This document shows, piece by piece, positions 42,816 through 54,980 of a DNA stretch of 64,000 nt. A program made the position numbers and the translations under genes. The notes under the pieces were generated by a model. That model was not told where the DNA came from. It worked only from the letters and a program-made list of their open reading frames with translations, and did no database searches. The number at the start of each line of letters is the position of its first letter. Position 1 is the stretch's first letter. The stretch comes from Riptortus pedestris (lineage: Eukaryota > Arthropoda > Insecta > Hemiptera > Alydidae): NCBI GenBank assembly GCA_019009955.1, contig CM032228.1:256190001-256254000 (forward strand), given 5' to 3'.

Positions 42816-43356
42816 ACAAAAACGTCCGGCACGCAGGGCCTGTGTAAACTAAGCAAATTTCCCACGTGAAGTTTTACAAAAACTGCCTACTAATAACGGC
42901 AGTAGTAAAGAATATCAAACCAAAGCACGAGGGACGAACAGTTACGGAAACGGGCGAACTAGCTTTCGGCGGAAAGTCCTGAATATGGCCGACTCCTGCC
43001 AACCACCACTTCCCACAATACAATGGCAAAAATCACGTGAAATATTCAAGATAAAGAATAAATGTTGGCAAGTAACCCATTTTTTAATGGTTAAATTTAA
43101 TTTGCTATATGAGTTTAATATCTTTACTATTTTTCGATTCGACGCATAATAACCGACATATTTATGATATTTTTCCAAATAATTAACGGGGACCCATACC
43201 ACTGGTCCGATTTCAGCCGTTAACGAACTAGACCTTCCTTTTTACATAAAACGATTAAATTCCGAGTCATCTCTTGGGTTGGATCGATGGACATTTGAAG
43301 ACTGATGCATTTTTCAAAAACTCCAACGTAATGAGTACCGACTTTAATAGCAGATT
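42816..43356 (+). mobile_element. Helentron-like (HINE) diverged copy
   Basis: GTCCGGCACGCAGGGCCTG start, inverted-repeat block AAGCAAATTTCCC, core, no TA tract, 3' end decayed to AATAGCAGATTTCTACC. Confidence 0.6.
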
Positions 43357-43559
43357 TCTACCTTACGACTCGAAATTAACGGTAGATATTTTTGAATTTA
43401 GACTATATTCGCCCTACTGTTTCTCCCCAATTCTCTTGCCAACCCCGGATTTTCAGCCCAGAACCATTATTAGGATCTCTAGTGTTGGCTGATACGCGTT
43501 TAATATCCGAGTAATATGAATACTCAAATACACATTTCCGATAGAAGAACGTAGAATCA

Positions 43560-43765
43560 TAATTCATGACGCCACGAATATGCATTTATCTCACGTAATA
43601 AAGGTCTCTTACAAGCAACATTTGGTATATAAGCGTAACGAACTTGATCTTTCGTTTTACATAAGACGCTTATATATCGAGTTTAGTAACTATTAAACAA
43701 ATATTGCGACAGCTAGAGCAGAAAAATATATAAATTGATGTGTATATATATATATATATCAGAAA
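43560..43765 (+). mobile_element. Helentron-like (HINE) core fragment with TA tract
   Basis: TAATAAAGGTCTCTTACAAGC, AACGAACTTGATCTTTCG and TATCGAGTTTAGTAACTATT precede a short TA run. The 3' part has been lost at the retrotransposon boundary. Confidence 0.55.
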
Positions 43766-43769
43766 AATA

Positions 43770-44660
43770 TTTTTTTTATTTATTTATTTCCTTCCTGAAG
43801 TAACCCTAGAGGAAGGGAGTTTATTAGCCAAACGTCCCGTACAATAATTGGCACATAACGTGTGCTTGATACATAACATTTTTTTTTAACTACAATAATA
43901 TTACATATTTGTACAATAAAATTATTTACAACAAAGAAAAAGAAAAAAAAAAGAAAGAAAAAAAACAAAAACAAATTTTGGATTCAATGCTGAATAACTA
44001 AGTAATTTATCTGTATTTCAATTTCAAATAATTCCGAAAGCCATACATTTGTTCAGCAAACTGTTTTAATGGTTTATTATGTTTATAAAATAATAGTTTT
44101 TCCTCAACAGGCCAATTATTTTTTCAGCATTTTAATTGGGTTTTAAAGTCTTCTCTTCGGTCCGTTAGTAGTCTGCAGTCATAGTGCAAGTGTCTGTATG
44201 TCTGTTCAGTAGTAAAGTCACAGCAACAGTTTGGTTGATCTGTTAGGCCAAAACGATTAAAATAAGAATTTGTTTTTCCGTGTCCTGTTAATAATTGTGT
44301 CAAGTAAAAGTCTGTTGATATTAATTTTTGTCCTAAGTGCTCTTTAATGTCTCGAATAAATATCTTTAAATGTTGTCCATCCATAGTCGTATCCATTTCT
44401 GTTCCCATGTGTTAATTGTGTCAGTAATTGTTTTTTTAAGTGTGATTTTGTTATTTATTTGTAGCATTCTGGAATTATGATATTTTTTGACGCTGATTTT
44501 GCAGATAAATCAGCGAGATCGTTTCCCAAAATTCCCGAATGCCCTTTGATCCAGCAAAAGTGTATGTGTATATTATTTTGTTTAAGTCTTGTAAGTAACT
44601 GTCTGATTTTTTCTGTCAAAGGGACATGAATTGTATAATTTAGAAGTGATTGTAAAATTT
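43770..44660 (-). pseudogene. Non-LTR retrotransposon 3' end with RNase H relic
   Basis: Minus strand, from about 44630: RQLLTRLKQNNIHIHFCWIK, then GHSGILGNDLADLSAKSASK (RNase H G-H and N-D-L-A-D motifs, including the last catalytic Asp), and IIIPECYK. Then 44408-44124 holds QLLTGHGKTNSYFNRFGL, CCCDFTTEQTYRHLHYDCRL. An A-rich tail (T-rich on the plus strand near 43765) ends it. A close relative of the plus-strand copy at 35002. Flanked on the right by a TA tract and a CCTGCTAA-type Helentron-like scrap (44737-44751). Confidence 0.7.
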
Positions 44661-44678
44661 ATAGATTGATATATATAT

Positions 44679-44736
<58 letters not shown>

Positions 44737-44896
44737 GGGAAACCTGCTAAACGTTTGTCAAACAGTGGCTGCATATACATAAACTAAGCATATTAAAGAA
44801 GGGGATAAGCTAAATCTTAGCTTAGCTGAGACGTCATCTCAGATGCACTCTCAGATTGTCAATAATCATATTAAATCTGGACTATATTTGTTTCAG

Positions 44897-44938
44897 AACC
44901 TTTGCTATTCCTGACAGAAGAAAGCCCTACAGCACTGG
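44897..44938 (+). CDS. Secreted Pro/Tyr-rich peptide gene, exon 3
   Basis: A 42-nt micro-exon between TATTTGTTTCAG and GTAAGT. Its first base completes the Glu codon of exon 2; it then reads TFAIPDRRKPYST and ends two bases into a Gly codon (phase 2 at both ends). The dibasic RR could be a processing site, which would release the downstream peptide (inference). In-frame with both neighbours. At 42 nt it could be chance, but the coincidence of strong splice sites and phase argues for it. Confidence 0.55.
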
Positions 44939-45020
44939 GTAAGTACATATGTGTATACATGATAGTATTGAAGAACTACTCATAATAGCATAATATGTCT
45001 AATTAATTGAAACAGAACTA

Positions 45021-48000
45021 ATAATATAGTAGAAGTATACATATTACTATAATATAATTCATTAATAAAAACGCAGCTATAATATAGTAGAAGTATACAT
45101 ATTACTATAATATAATTCGTTAATAAAAACGCAGCTATAATATTGTAGAAGTATACACATTACTACAATATAATTCATTAATAAAAACGCAGCTATAATA
45201 TTGTAGAAGTATACATATTACTACAATATAATTCATTAATAAAAACGCAGCTATAATATTGTAGAAGTATACATATTACTATAATATAATTCGTTAATAA
45301 AAACGCAGCTATAATATTGTAGAAGTATACATATTACTATAATATAATTCATTAATAAAAACGCAGCTATAATATTGTAGAAGTATACATATTACTATAA
45401 TATAATTCATTAATAAAAACGCAGCTATAATATTGTAGAAGTATACATATTACTATAATATAATTCATTAATAAAAACGCAGCTATAATATTGTAGAAGT
45501 ATACATATTACTATAATATAATTCATTAATAAAAACGCAGCTATAATATTGTAGAAGTATACATATTACTATAATATAATTCATTAATAATAACGCAGCT
45601 ATAATATTGTAGAAGTATACATATTACTATAATATAATTCATTAATAATAACGCAGCTATAATATTGTAGAAGTATACATATTACTATAATATAAATTCA
45701 TTAATAAAAACGCAGCTATAATATTGTAGAAGTATACATATTACTATAATATAATTCATAATAAAAACGCAGCTATAATATTGTAGAAGTATACACATTA
45801 CTATAATATAATTCGTTAATAAAAACGCAGCTATAATATTGTAGAAGTATACATATTACTATAATATAATTCATTAATAAAAACGCAGCTATAATATTGT
45901 AGAAGTATACATATTACTATAATATAATTCGTTAATAAAAACGCAGCTATAATATTGTAGAAGTATACATATTACTATAATATAATTCGTTAATAAAAAC
46001 GCAGCTATAATATTGTAGAAGTATACATATTACTATAATATAATTCGTTAATAAAAACGCAGCTATAATATTGTAGAAGTATACATATTACTACAATATA
46101 ATTCATTAATAAAAACGCAGCTATAATATTGTAGAAGTATACATATTACTACAATATAATTCATTAATAAAAACGCAGCTATAATATTGTAGAAGTATAC
46201 ATATTACTATAATATAAATCATTAATAAAATCGCAGCTATAATATTGTAGAAGTATACATATTACTATAATATAATTCATTAATAAAAACGCAGCTATAA
46301 TATTGTAGAAGTATACATATTACTATAATATAATTCGTTAATAAAAACGCAGCTATAATATTGTAGAAGTATACATATTACTATAATATAATTCGTTAAT
46401 AAAAACGCAGCTATAATATTGTAAAGTATACATATTACTATAATATAATTCTTTAATTTAATCGCACCTATATTATTTTAGAAGTATACATATTACTATA
46501 ATATAATTCATTAATAAAAACGCAGCTATAATATTGTAGAAGTATACATATTACTATAATATAATTCATTAATAATAACGCAGCTATAATATTGTAGAAG
46601 TATACATATTACTATAATATAATTCATTAATAATAACGCAGCTATAATATAGTAGAAGTATACATATTACTATAATATAATTCATTAATAAAAACGCAGC
46701 TATAATATTGTAGAAGTATACATATTACTATAATATAATTCATTAATAATAACGCAGCTATAATATTGTAGAAGTATACATATTACTATAATATAATTCA
46801 TTAATAAAAACGCAGCTATAATATTGTAGAAGTATACATATTACTATAATATAATTCATTAATAAAAACGCAGCTATAATATTGTAGAAGTATACATATT
46901 ACTATAATATAATTCATTAATAAAAACGCAGCTATAATATTGTAGAAGTATACATATTACTATAATATAATTCATTAATAAAAACGCAGCTATAATATTG
47001 TAGAAGTATACATATTACTATAATATAATTCATTAATAAAAACGCAGCTATAATATTGTAGAAGTATACATATTACTATAATATAATTCATTAATAAAAA
47101 CGCAGCTATAATATTGTAGAAGTATACATATTACTATAATATAATTCATTAATAAAAACGCAGCAATAATATTGTAGAAGTATACATATTACTATAATAT
47201 AATTCATTAACAAAAACGCAGCTATAATATTGTAGAAGTATACATATTACTATAATATAATTCATTAACAAAAACGCAGCTATAATATTGTAGAAGTATA
47301 CATATTACTATAATATAATTCATTAACAAAAACGCAGCTATAATATTGTAGAAGTATACATATTACTATAATATAATTCATTAACAAAAACGCAGCAATA
47401 ATATTGTAGAAGTATACATATTACTATAATATAATTCATTAATAAAAACGCAGCAATAATATTGTAGAAGTATACATATTACTATAATATAATTCATTAA
47501 CAAAACGCAGCTATAATATTGTAGAAGTATACATATTACTATAATATAATTCATTAACAAAAACGCAGCTATAATATTGTAGAAGTATACATATTACTAT
47601 AATATAATTCATTACTAAAAACGCAGCTATAATATTGTAGAAGTATACATATTACTATAATATAATTCATTAATAAAAACGCAGCTATAATATTGTAGAA
47701 GTATACATATTACTATAATATAATTCATTAATAAAAACGCAGCTATAATATTGTAGAAGTATACATATTACTATAATATAATTCGTTAATAAAAACGCAG
47801 CTATAATATTGTAGAAGTATACATATTACTATAATATAATTCATTAATAAAAACGCAGCTATAATATTGTAGAAGTATACATATTACTATAATATAATTC
47901 ATTAATAAAAACGCAGCTATAATATTGTAGAAGTATACATATTACTATAATATAATTCGTTAATAAAAACGCAGCTATAATATTGTAGAAGTATACATAT

Positions 48001-49738
48001 TACTATAATATAATTCGTTAATAAAAACGCAGCTATAATATTGTAGAAGTATACATATTACTACAATATAATTCATTAATAAAAACGCAGCTATAATATT
48101 GTAGAAGTATACATATTACTATAATATAATTCATTAATAAAAACGCAGCTATAATATTGTAGAAGTATACATATTACTATAATATAATTCATTAATAAAA
48201 AACGCAGCTATAATATTGTAGAAGTATACATATTACTATAATATAATTCATTAATAAAAACGCAGCTATAATATTGTAGAAGTATACATATTACTATAAT
48301 ATAATTCATTAATAAAAACGCAGCTATAATATTGTAGAAGTATACATATTACTATAATATAATTCATTAATAAAAACGCAGCTATAATATTGTAGAAGTA
48401 TACATATTACTATAATATAATTCATTAATAAAAACGCAGCTATAATATTGTAGAAGTATACATATTACTATAATATAATTCATTAATAAAAAACGCAGCA
48501 GCTATAATATTGTAGAAGTATACATATTACTATAATATAATTCATTAATAAAAACGCAGCTATAATATTGTAGAAGTATACATATTACTATAATATAATT
48601 CATTAATAAAAACGCAGCTATAATATTGTAGAAGTATACATATTACTATAATATAATTCATTAATAAAAACGCAGCTATAATATTGTAGAAGTATACATA
48701 TTACTATAATATAATTCATTAATAAAAACGCAGCTATAATATTGTAGAAGTATACATATTACTATAATATAATTCATTAATAAAAAACGCAGCTATAATA
48801 TTGTAGAAGTATACATATTACTATAATATAATTCATTAATAAAAACGCAGCTATAATATTGTAGAAGTATACATATTACTATAATATAATTCATTAATAA
48901 AATCGCAGCTATAATATTGTAGAAGTATACATATTACTATAATATAATTCATTAATAAAAACGCAGCTATAATATTGTAGAAGTATACATATTACTATAA
49001 TATAATTCATTAATAAAAACGCAGCTATAATATTGTAGAAGTATACATATTACTATAATATAATTCATTAATAAAATCGCAGCTATAATATTGTAGAAGT
49101 ATACATATTACTATAATATAATTCATTAATAAAATCGTAGCTATAATATAGTAGAAGTATACATATTACTATAATATAATTCATTAATAAAAACGCAGCT
49201 ATAATATTGTAGAAGTATACATATTACTATAATATAATTCATTAATAATAACGCAGCTATAATATTGTAGAAGTATACATATTACTATAATAATAAATTC
49301 ATTAATAATAACGCAGCTATAATATTGTAGAAGTATACATATTACTATAATATAATTCATTAATAATAACGCAGCTATAATATAGTAGAAGTATACATAT
49401 TACTATAATATAATTCATTAATAAAAACGCAGCTATAATATTGTAGAAGTATACATATTACTATAATATAATTCATTAATAATAACGCAGCTATAATATT
49501 GTAGAAGTATACATATTACTATAATATAATTCATTAATAAAAACGCAGCTATAATATTGTAGAAGTATACATATTACTATAATATAATTCATTAATAAAA
49601 ACGCAGCTATAATATTGTAGAAGTATACATATTACTATAATATAATTCATTAATAAAATCGCAGCTATAATATTGTAGAAGTATACATATTACTATAATA
49701 TAATTCATTAATAAAAACGCAGCTATAATATTGTAGAT
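45021..49738. repeat. 58-bp tandem satellite, about 81 copies
   Basis: Unit: TATAATATTGTAGAAGTATA, CATATTACTATAATATAATT, CATTAATAAAAACGCAGC. Copies vary mainly at a few sites (CATTAAT/CGTTAAT, AAAAACG/AATAACG, ATTG/ATAG, TAAC/TAAT), and adjacent copies often share the variant, as expected for higher-order or local amplification. It starts about 80 bases after exon 3 and fills half of intron 3. Non-coding in all frames. Confidence 0.97.
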
Positions 49739-49912
49739 GTATAACATAATATTCTAGGTTGGTATTCTGGCAGGTGGAAGTGACTTATAATGTATGTAGG
49801 ATGAAAAAATTTTTGGCTACGCTTCCACTATAATACCTGTAGAAATCTTGGTTTCAGTTAGTCGTATAAAGTAAAAGAAAATTGTTTCCATGTCATGTAA
49901 TTGTTTACAGAA

Positions 49913-49961
<49 letters not shown>

Positions 49962-50270
49962 TTGTTATGGACAACTATGTAACCTATAAATATGGTTCCA
50001 TACATATTTTCTTTATCAGGAATATTAATAGAAATATTGGGATTTTTTAGATTCCGGCCTTCAGTAAACCCTCACTCCTACTTAAGTCATATTAATAATA
50101 GCCTGTTATATTATGAAGGACATTGTTCTAACTTAAATACCTATTACTGTTTCCCCCCGCCACAGAACTACGCCTTGGGTTATTACATAGAAATAGACAA
50201 TATGTGGTGACATAAGGTCAAAGCTATGTTATACCAGCATGTGGGGAATCTACTCAGTATACGCAGCCCC
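49739..50270. other. TA tract and diverged repeat remnants
   Basis: A TA microsatellite at 49915-49958 and diverged Helentron-like subterminal words (TTTTAGATTCCGGCCTTCAG, AAACCCTCACTCCTAC). No gene. Confidence 0.4.
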
Positions 50271-50275
50271 GTTTT

Positions 50276-50392
50276 TTAGCAGATTTCCTTTAAGGGAAAT
50301 CAGCTATTGAGGTTGTACTCATGACGCGATTTTCGAAATTTTTCTTCCATCGATCCTACCCAGGAGATGACGAAAATGAGGTCCGTTCAAAA

Positions 50393-50448
<56 letters not shown>

Positions 50449-51264
50449 CTGTTACCGCTCTAGTGGTCGCAGTCGGTTATTGTTTAATCGTTTCCAAACT
50501 CGATATTTAGTCGTTTTATGTAAAAAGAAAGATCAAGTTCGTTAACGGCTGAAATCGGTCCAGGGGGAGGGGGGGGGGTTAGAGGGGAGGATTTTCGAAA
50601 ATTCGAATTATCTCCGTTACTATACGTCGGATCGAAAACTTGTATAGAACAAATCTTATTGTAAATTAAATTTACTATAAATATTGTTATATACATTAAT
50701 TCACTATCTTGTATATTAACCGAGATATTGGCATTTTTCAGTTTTCAGCCATTAGCAAACCGCTACTTCTACTCATGTTACATAAGCAATACTCAGCTAC
50801 ATAATAAATCACATTATTCCAAGTTTAAATACCAAAAATTGTATTCAAGAGCCCTTTATTATACGAGATACATGCAAATATGTCCTGCTGACTCCTCCCC
50901 CCCCCCCGTCTTAAGGTTTTCGACTACTAAAATTTGAATAATAGGGATAACAATTATTCTGCCTCATTATTAATTACAGTACTAGATATAGTAAATAGTT
51001 CTCAATAAAATTAATATGTTATATTCTGATATATTTCAGTAATAGTTTTTCTTTCCGGTGTGAGGAGGGTGGGTAGACCTGTTTGTTTACAATTCTAACC
51101 TAACGCTTCCTGTCGGCAGGTTATTGAAATTGGATGGACCATTTCTTATTTCCGTTTGTATTTATTCACAGTGTTGTTTTACCAGTATGTAGATTTATCT
51201 ATTACTAAACTTCACTAGGGAAATCTGCTTAGTTTACGCAGCCCCTGCGTGACGGACTTTTTTT
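50276..51264 (-). mobile_element. Helentron-like (HINE) long complete copy
   Basis: Near-perfect 3' palindrome, TA tract 50396-50445, G-rich box, core, the long subterminal region and the perfect 5' end GCAGCCCCTGCGTGACGGAC. Very similar to 17795-18791, so the two are a recent pair. Confidence 0.8.
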
Positions 51265-51429
51265 GTCTTGGATTACTAAAATTAAAGTGATTGAGATAAA
51301 AGTTATTCTTGCTCATTATAAATAGATCAATTAATAGATATATTTCAGTAATTGTATATCAATAATTTAGCCCTGAGAAGTTGGCTGAGCTGTCTGTTTA
51401 CAAATCAGACGCTTACCAAAAGGTTTGAG

Positions 51430-51460
<31 letters not shown>

Positions 51461-52160
51461 ATTTCCTCTACATTGTAACCCTATGTGGAGGGATTTTATT
51501 TTACTGCACATCCCATGCATATTTGCATTATGTGTGCATTTTGGCAAAATTTTTAACAATTTTATATAATAATATATATATACATATTAAAATGTAAATA
51601 AGAACATGAAAATTAAACTTTACAAAAAAAAAATTAAATAAGAACAATTAGAAAGACAATTAAATAACCAATAAAAAAAAATACATTATATTAACAATAT
51701 ATTATATTTTCCTGTCTCAGCTTAAGAATATCATAAGAATATTATTGACTATTGCTTTTAATAAATTTAGATGTTTTGAAAACAAAATATCATTGCTGAT
51801 AGGCCATCCGGGAATATGAGTCTTTAACTGCCTTCGTATGTCTTGAGTCAGTCTGCATTCATAAATCAGGTGGGTGAATGTCTGTTCAGTGTAACTGTCG
51901 CATTTACAATTATTTGAGTCAGTAAGTTGGAATCTGTGTAAGTAAGAAATTGTATTTCAGTGTCTAGTTAGTATTTGTATTAGATAAGGTTTGAGTTTAT
52001 TAAAATGTAAATTGGCTGAAAGATTTCTTATTTCCATATGTGGTTGATCACTTAATATTCACGTGGTGTTACGTGGCGCCAGCATGAAGTTATATCTATT
52101 GTAAAACGTCATTTGGGTAATCTTCTTAGTTTACACATCCCCTGCGTGAAGGATTTTTTT
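51265..52160 (-). mobile_element. Helentron-like (HINE) 5' part split by a non-LTR element
   Basis: Subterminal blocks (GATTACTAAAATTAAAGTG, GACGCTTACC) lead to the insertion at 51430-51985. The element resumes GTTTATTAAAATGTAAATTG and ends with a decayed 5' terminus (CACATCCCCTGCGTGAAGGA). Confidence 0.65.
51430..51985 (-). mobile_element. Non-LTR retrotransposon 3' end with poly(A) and target duplication
   Basis: Poly(T) on the plus strand (from 51430) is the poly(A) tail of a minus insertion. A 10-bp target duplication AAGGTTTGAG flanks it (51420-51429 and 51986-51995). The body includes TGCATGGGATGTGCAG in the 3' UTR, as in the copy at 35.0-35.8 kb, and a decayed post-RNase H segment (51840-51985) with the Cys/His spacing of that family. 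A complete, 5'-truncated insertion. Confidence 0.8.
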
Positions 52161-52164
52161 ATAT

Positions 52165-52368
52165 CCAGCTTTGGTAAAGTTCCACCCAAAGATCAGCAAT
52201 CTGAGCCATTTCAGTTTTAGAGCGTTCTTCCGAGTGACCTGCTTCCGATCCGACCTTCGAGTTATCTCCAAAAATAGGCAACTAGGTCGAAACAAAATAT
52301 TTTTTTAAAGAAGTCTTTGGCGCTACAACATTGTATATCAGTATATTATGTACATCAATACCATATTA
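52165..52368. other. Unassigned
   Basis: No gene or repeat recognised. A minus Helentron-like 3' end scrap (TAGCAGATTTCCCTTAAGGG) follows at 52367-52415. Confidence 0.35.
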
Positions 52369-52479
52369 GCAGATTTCCCTTAAGGGGAATAACTTATTGA
52401 GGAAATACTGATGACTTTAAATGACAAGAAAGTATGAAAAGCCCGCTGAATATTTGAGCTAAAAACCAATACATTGTAC

Positions 52480-53008
52480 AAAAAGTCCGTCACGCAGGGG
52501 CTGCGTAAACTAAGCAGATTTCCCACGTGAAGTTTTAGAATAGAGAAATCTACCTAATAACAACTGTAGTAGTAAGAAACCTCTAAACCTAAAACATTAT
52601 TTAGGGCGTAATAACCCACTAGTTTCTAGCCCCAAAAAACAGTTAACCTAACCTCTAAACCTATTCACGAGGGACGAATAGTTATGGAAACGGCCGCCAG
52701 AGCTCTCGGCGGAAAGTCCGAACATAGCCTACTGATGACCACACGCAGAATACAAATGCAAATATCTCGGTTAGTATTCAAGATACAGAATAAATGTATA
52801 GAACAATATTTATAGTAAATTTAATTTGCAATGAGATTTATTCTATACAATTTTTCGATCCGACGCATAATAAAGGAGATATTTTGAATTTTCAGAAATC
52901 CCTCCTCTAAACCCCCCCTCCCACTGGTCCGATTTCAGCCATTAAATTAATTAAATTCCGAGTTTGGTAACGATCAAACAAAAATTGCGACCGCTAGAGC
53001 GTTAAAAG

Positions 53009-53064
<56 letters not shown>

Positions 53065-53184
53065 GAATGGACCTCATTTTCGTCAGCTCCTGGGTAGGAT
53101 CGATGGACATTTGAAGAAATTTTTCGAAACTCGCATCATGAGTACGACCTCAATAGCTGATTTCCCTTAAGGGAAATCTGCTAA
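52480..53184 (+). mobile_element. Helentron-like (HINE) complete copy with a 70-bp insertion
   Basis: Perfect 5' end, inverted-repeat block, core, TA tract 53013-53058, and a perfect 3' palindrome with TGCTAA. Near 52580-52650 an extra about 70 bases (GGGCGTAATAACCCACTAG) sits between two CTCTAAACCT repeats. One of the best reference copies. Confidence 0.85.
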
Positions 53185-53219
53185 AATAGTTAAACAAGAT
53201 TGATTCTGAAACATTTTTC

Positions 53220-53928
53220 GATCCAACTCATATTTTTTTGAATTTTTAAACATCCCTTTTTAAACCATTCGATTCCTACCAATAACAAATATGATCTTTA
53301 GTGTTGACTGGAACGGCTGTGTATGGTGTTGATCAAATGGTTGTTTTCGAGTCAAAAACGTAAAACCTTAATTGATGGCGTAACGAATTTGCATGTATGT
53401 TGCAAAATAATGGTCTCATGAAAAGAATATTTGGTATTTAAGATAGAATAAAGAGGTTCATATTATAACTGCTTATTGCTAATATGTCATGAGTAGGAAT
53501 GGGGGTTTGCTGAATGATGAAAACTATAAAATTCAAATATCTTTTTTAATATTCATCTCAGACACAATCTGTATAGAACAAAATTTATAGGTGAGATAAA
53601 TATCAATAAGATTAGGTATGTACAAATTTTTGATTCGTCGTAAAATAACGGAGATATTTCGAATTGTCCCCTCTAACCACCCCTCCCCCACACATTCCCA
53701 CGGTTCAATTTCTGCCGTTAACGGTCCTGATCACTTGAATTTTGCCCGATACGATTATATATCGAGTTTGCTAACGCTAAACTAAATTCAAGACAGCCAG
53801 AGTGGTAACAGACATATATATATAATTTTAAACGGACCTCATTTGTATCACCTAGCAGGTAGGGTCGATGGACATTTGAGGAACTTTGTCAAAAACCACG
53901 TCATGAAGCAACATTAATAGCCGAATGA

Positions 53929-53935
<7 letters not shown>
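53220..53935 (+). mobile_element. Helentron-like (HINE) long-type, diverged
   Basis: Recognisable TATTTGGTATTTAAG, ATGAGTAGGAATGGGGGTTT, TAACGGAGATATTTCG and the TAATTTTAAACGGACCTC 3' segment. Termini are lost. Confidence 0.5.
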
Positions 53936-53937
<2 letters not shown>

Positions 53938-53997
<60 letters not shown>

Positions 53998-54344
53998 TGA
54001 GCCTTCTGGCTCAAATATGTCATTCAAAAAATGCTTTTATTTAAGGTATATTTAGTTTCACAAATTCCCGACGCGTTACGAGCTTGTGATCCTTTTCTAC
54101 TGGATAATCCAAATTACTTAAAAGAAATTAAATTGACACTATGCATGTATAAATATATACAGCCAATTATAAACATTTGCCTATATAGCAGATATTAAAC
54201 CTATTACTTACCCCATTTTAGTTGTATCTAGACAAACAAAATTTATATTTTACAAATAATATGATTTGTTAATTTAGTTTTTGCAATGTTTGGCAATTAA
54301 AAATTGATGATATTTCCTATAGAGTTTTTTAATAATTATTTCAG
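53938..54344. other. (TA)n(TG)n microsatellite and intron 3 end
   Basis: The microsatellite at 53938-53995 is followed by about 350 AT-rich bases without repeat blocks, leading to the exon 4 acceptor. Probably original host intron sequence. Confidence 0.4.
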
Positions 54345-54407
54345 ATCGTTGTATCAAGGAGTGCCCCAAGTACCATTCGCGCCGTGCACATTTCCAGCAC
54401 TATATGG
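54345..54407 (+). CDS. Secreted Pro/Tyr-rich peptide gene, exon 4
   Basis: A 63-nt exon between AATAATTATTTCAG and GTAAGG, phase 2 on both sides. The first base finishes a Gly codon; it then reads SLYQGVPQVPFAPCTFPALY and splits another Gly codon. No stop in this frame. Composition (Pro, Tyr, Phe, Val) continues the style of exons 3 and 5, and its core LYQGVPQVPFAP resembles RLFGVQPPVEYTPF in exon 5, suggesting duplicated exon units. It contains the only mature Cys, so no intramolecular disulphide is expected. Such composition is seen in cuticle-associated and other structural secreted proteins, but no family could be assigned. Confidence 0.65.
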
Positions 54408-54785
54408 GTAAGGATTATTTTCCTGTATTTTACACAATATTTATTATAATACGAATGATTCTAGCAGCAGATATTGCATTAGCAATAATTAATCATTCAA
54501 GTTGTATGGAATTCATGATGCGATTCCTGAATAATGTCTTCAAATATGCTTCGATCCTGCTCCCCCACCCCCTCACTGTATTACAGTATCCCTCCGATAA
54601 GGGAGTATATTTTCACTATTCCTTTCTCCCACGTACGTCCCATCTATCGCTATTCCTCTGTACTGAATCGATACTATAACATAAAAGAATTAGTCCTTCA
54701 CAAACGAAATAATAAAGTCGAATTATAAATAAATGAAATAAAATAACAGTGCTTGAAAAATAAATATGAAAGAACAGACAATATT
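54408..54785 (+). other. Start of intron 4
   Basis: Follows the exon 4 donor. A 91-codon plus-strand open frame at 54404-54679 overlaps the donor and carries no domain; treated as chance. Confidence 0.35.
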
Positions 54786-54879
54786 TTAGCAGATTTCCTT
54801 TAAGGAAAATCAGCTATTGATGTCATACTATTGTGTTGATGTTCAAAAAGTTAGATCATACGTAATGAGGTCTGTTCAG

Positions 54880-54937
<58 letters not shown>

Positions 54938-54947
54938 TATATATTAT

Positions 54948-54980
<33 letters not shown>

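Noticed and set aside
45021..49738. CRISPR-like array
   Set aside because: The 58-bp units are contiguous with no unique spacers, and the context is eukaryotic.
54404..54679. 91-codon open frame overlapping exon 4
   Set aside because: It starts inside the exon 4 donor region in another frame and has no domain; the spliced reading explains the conserved-looking part better.
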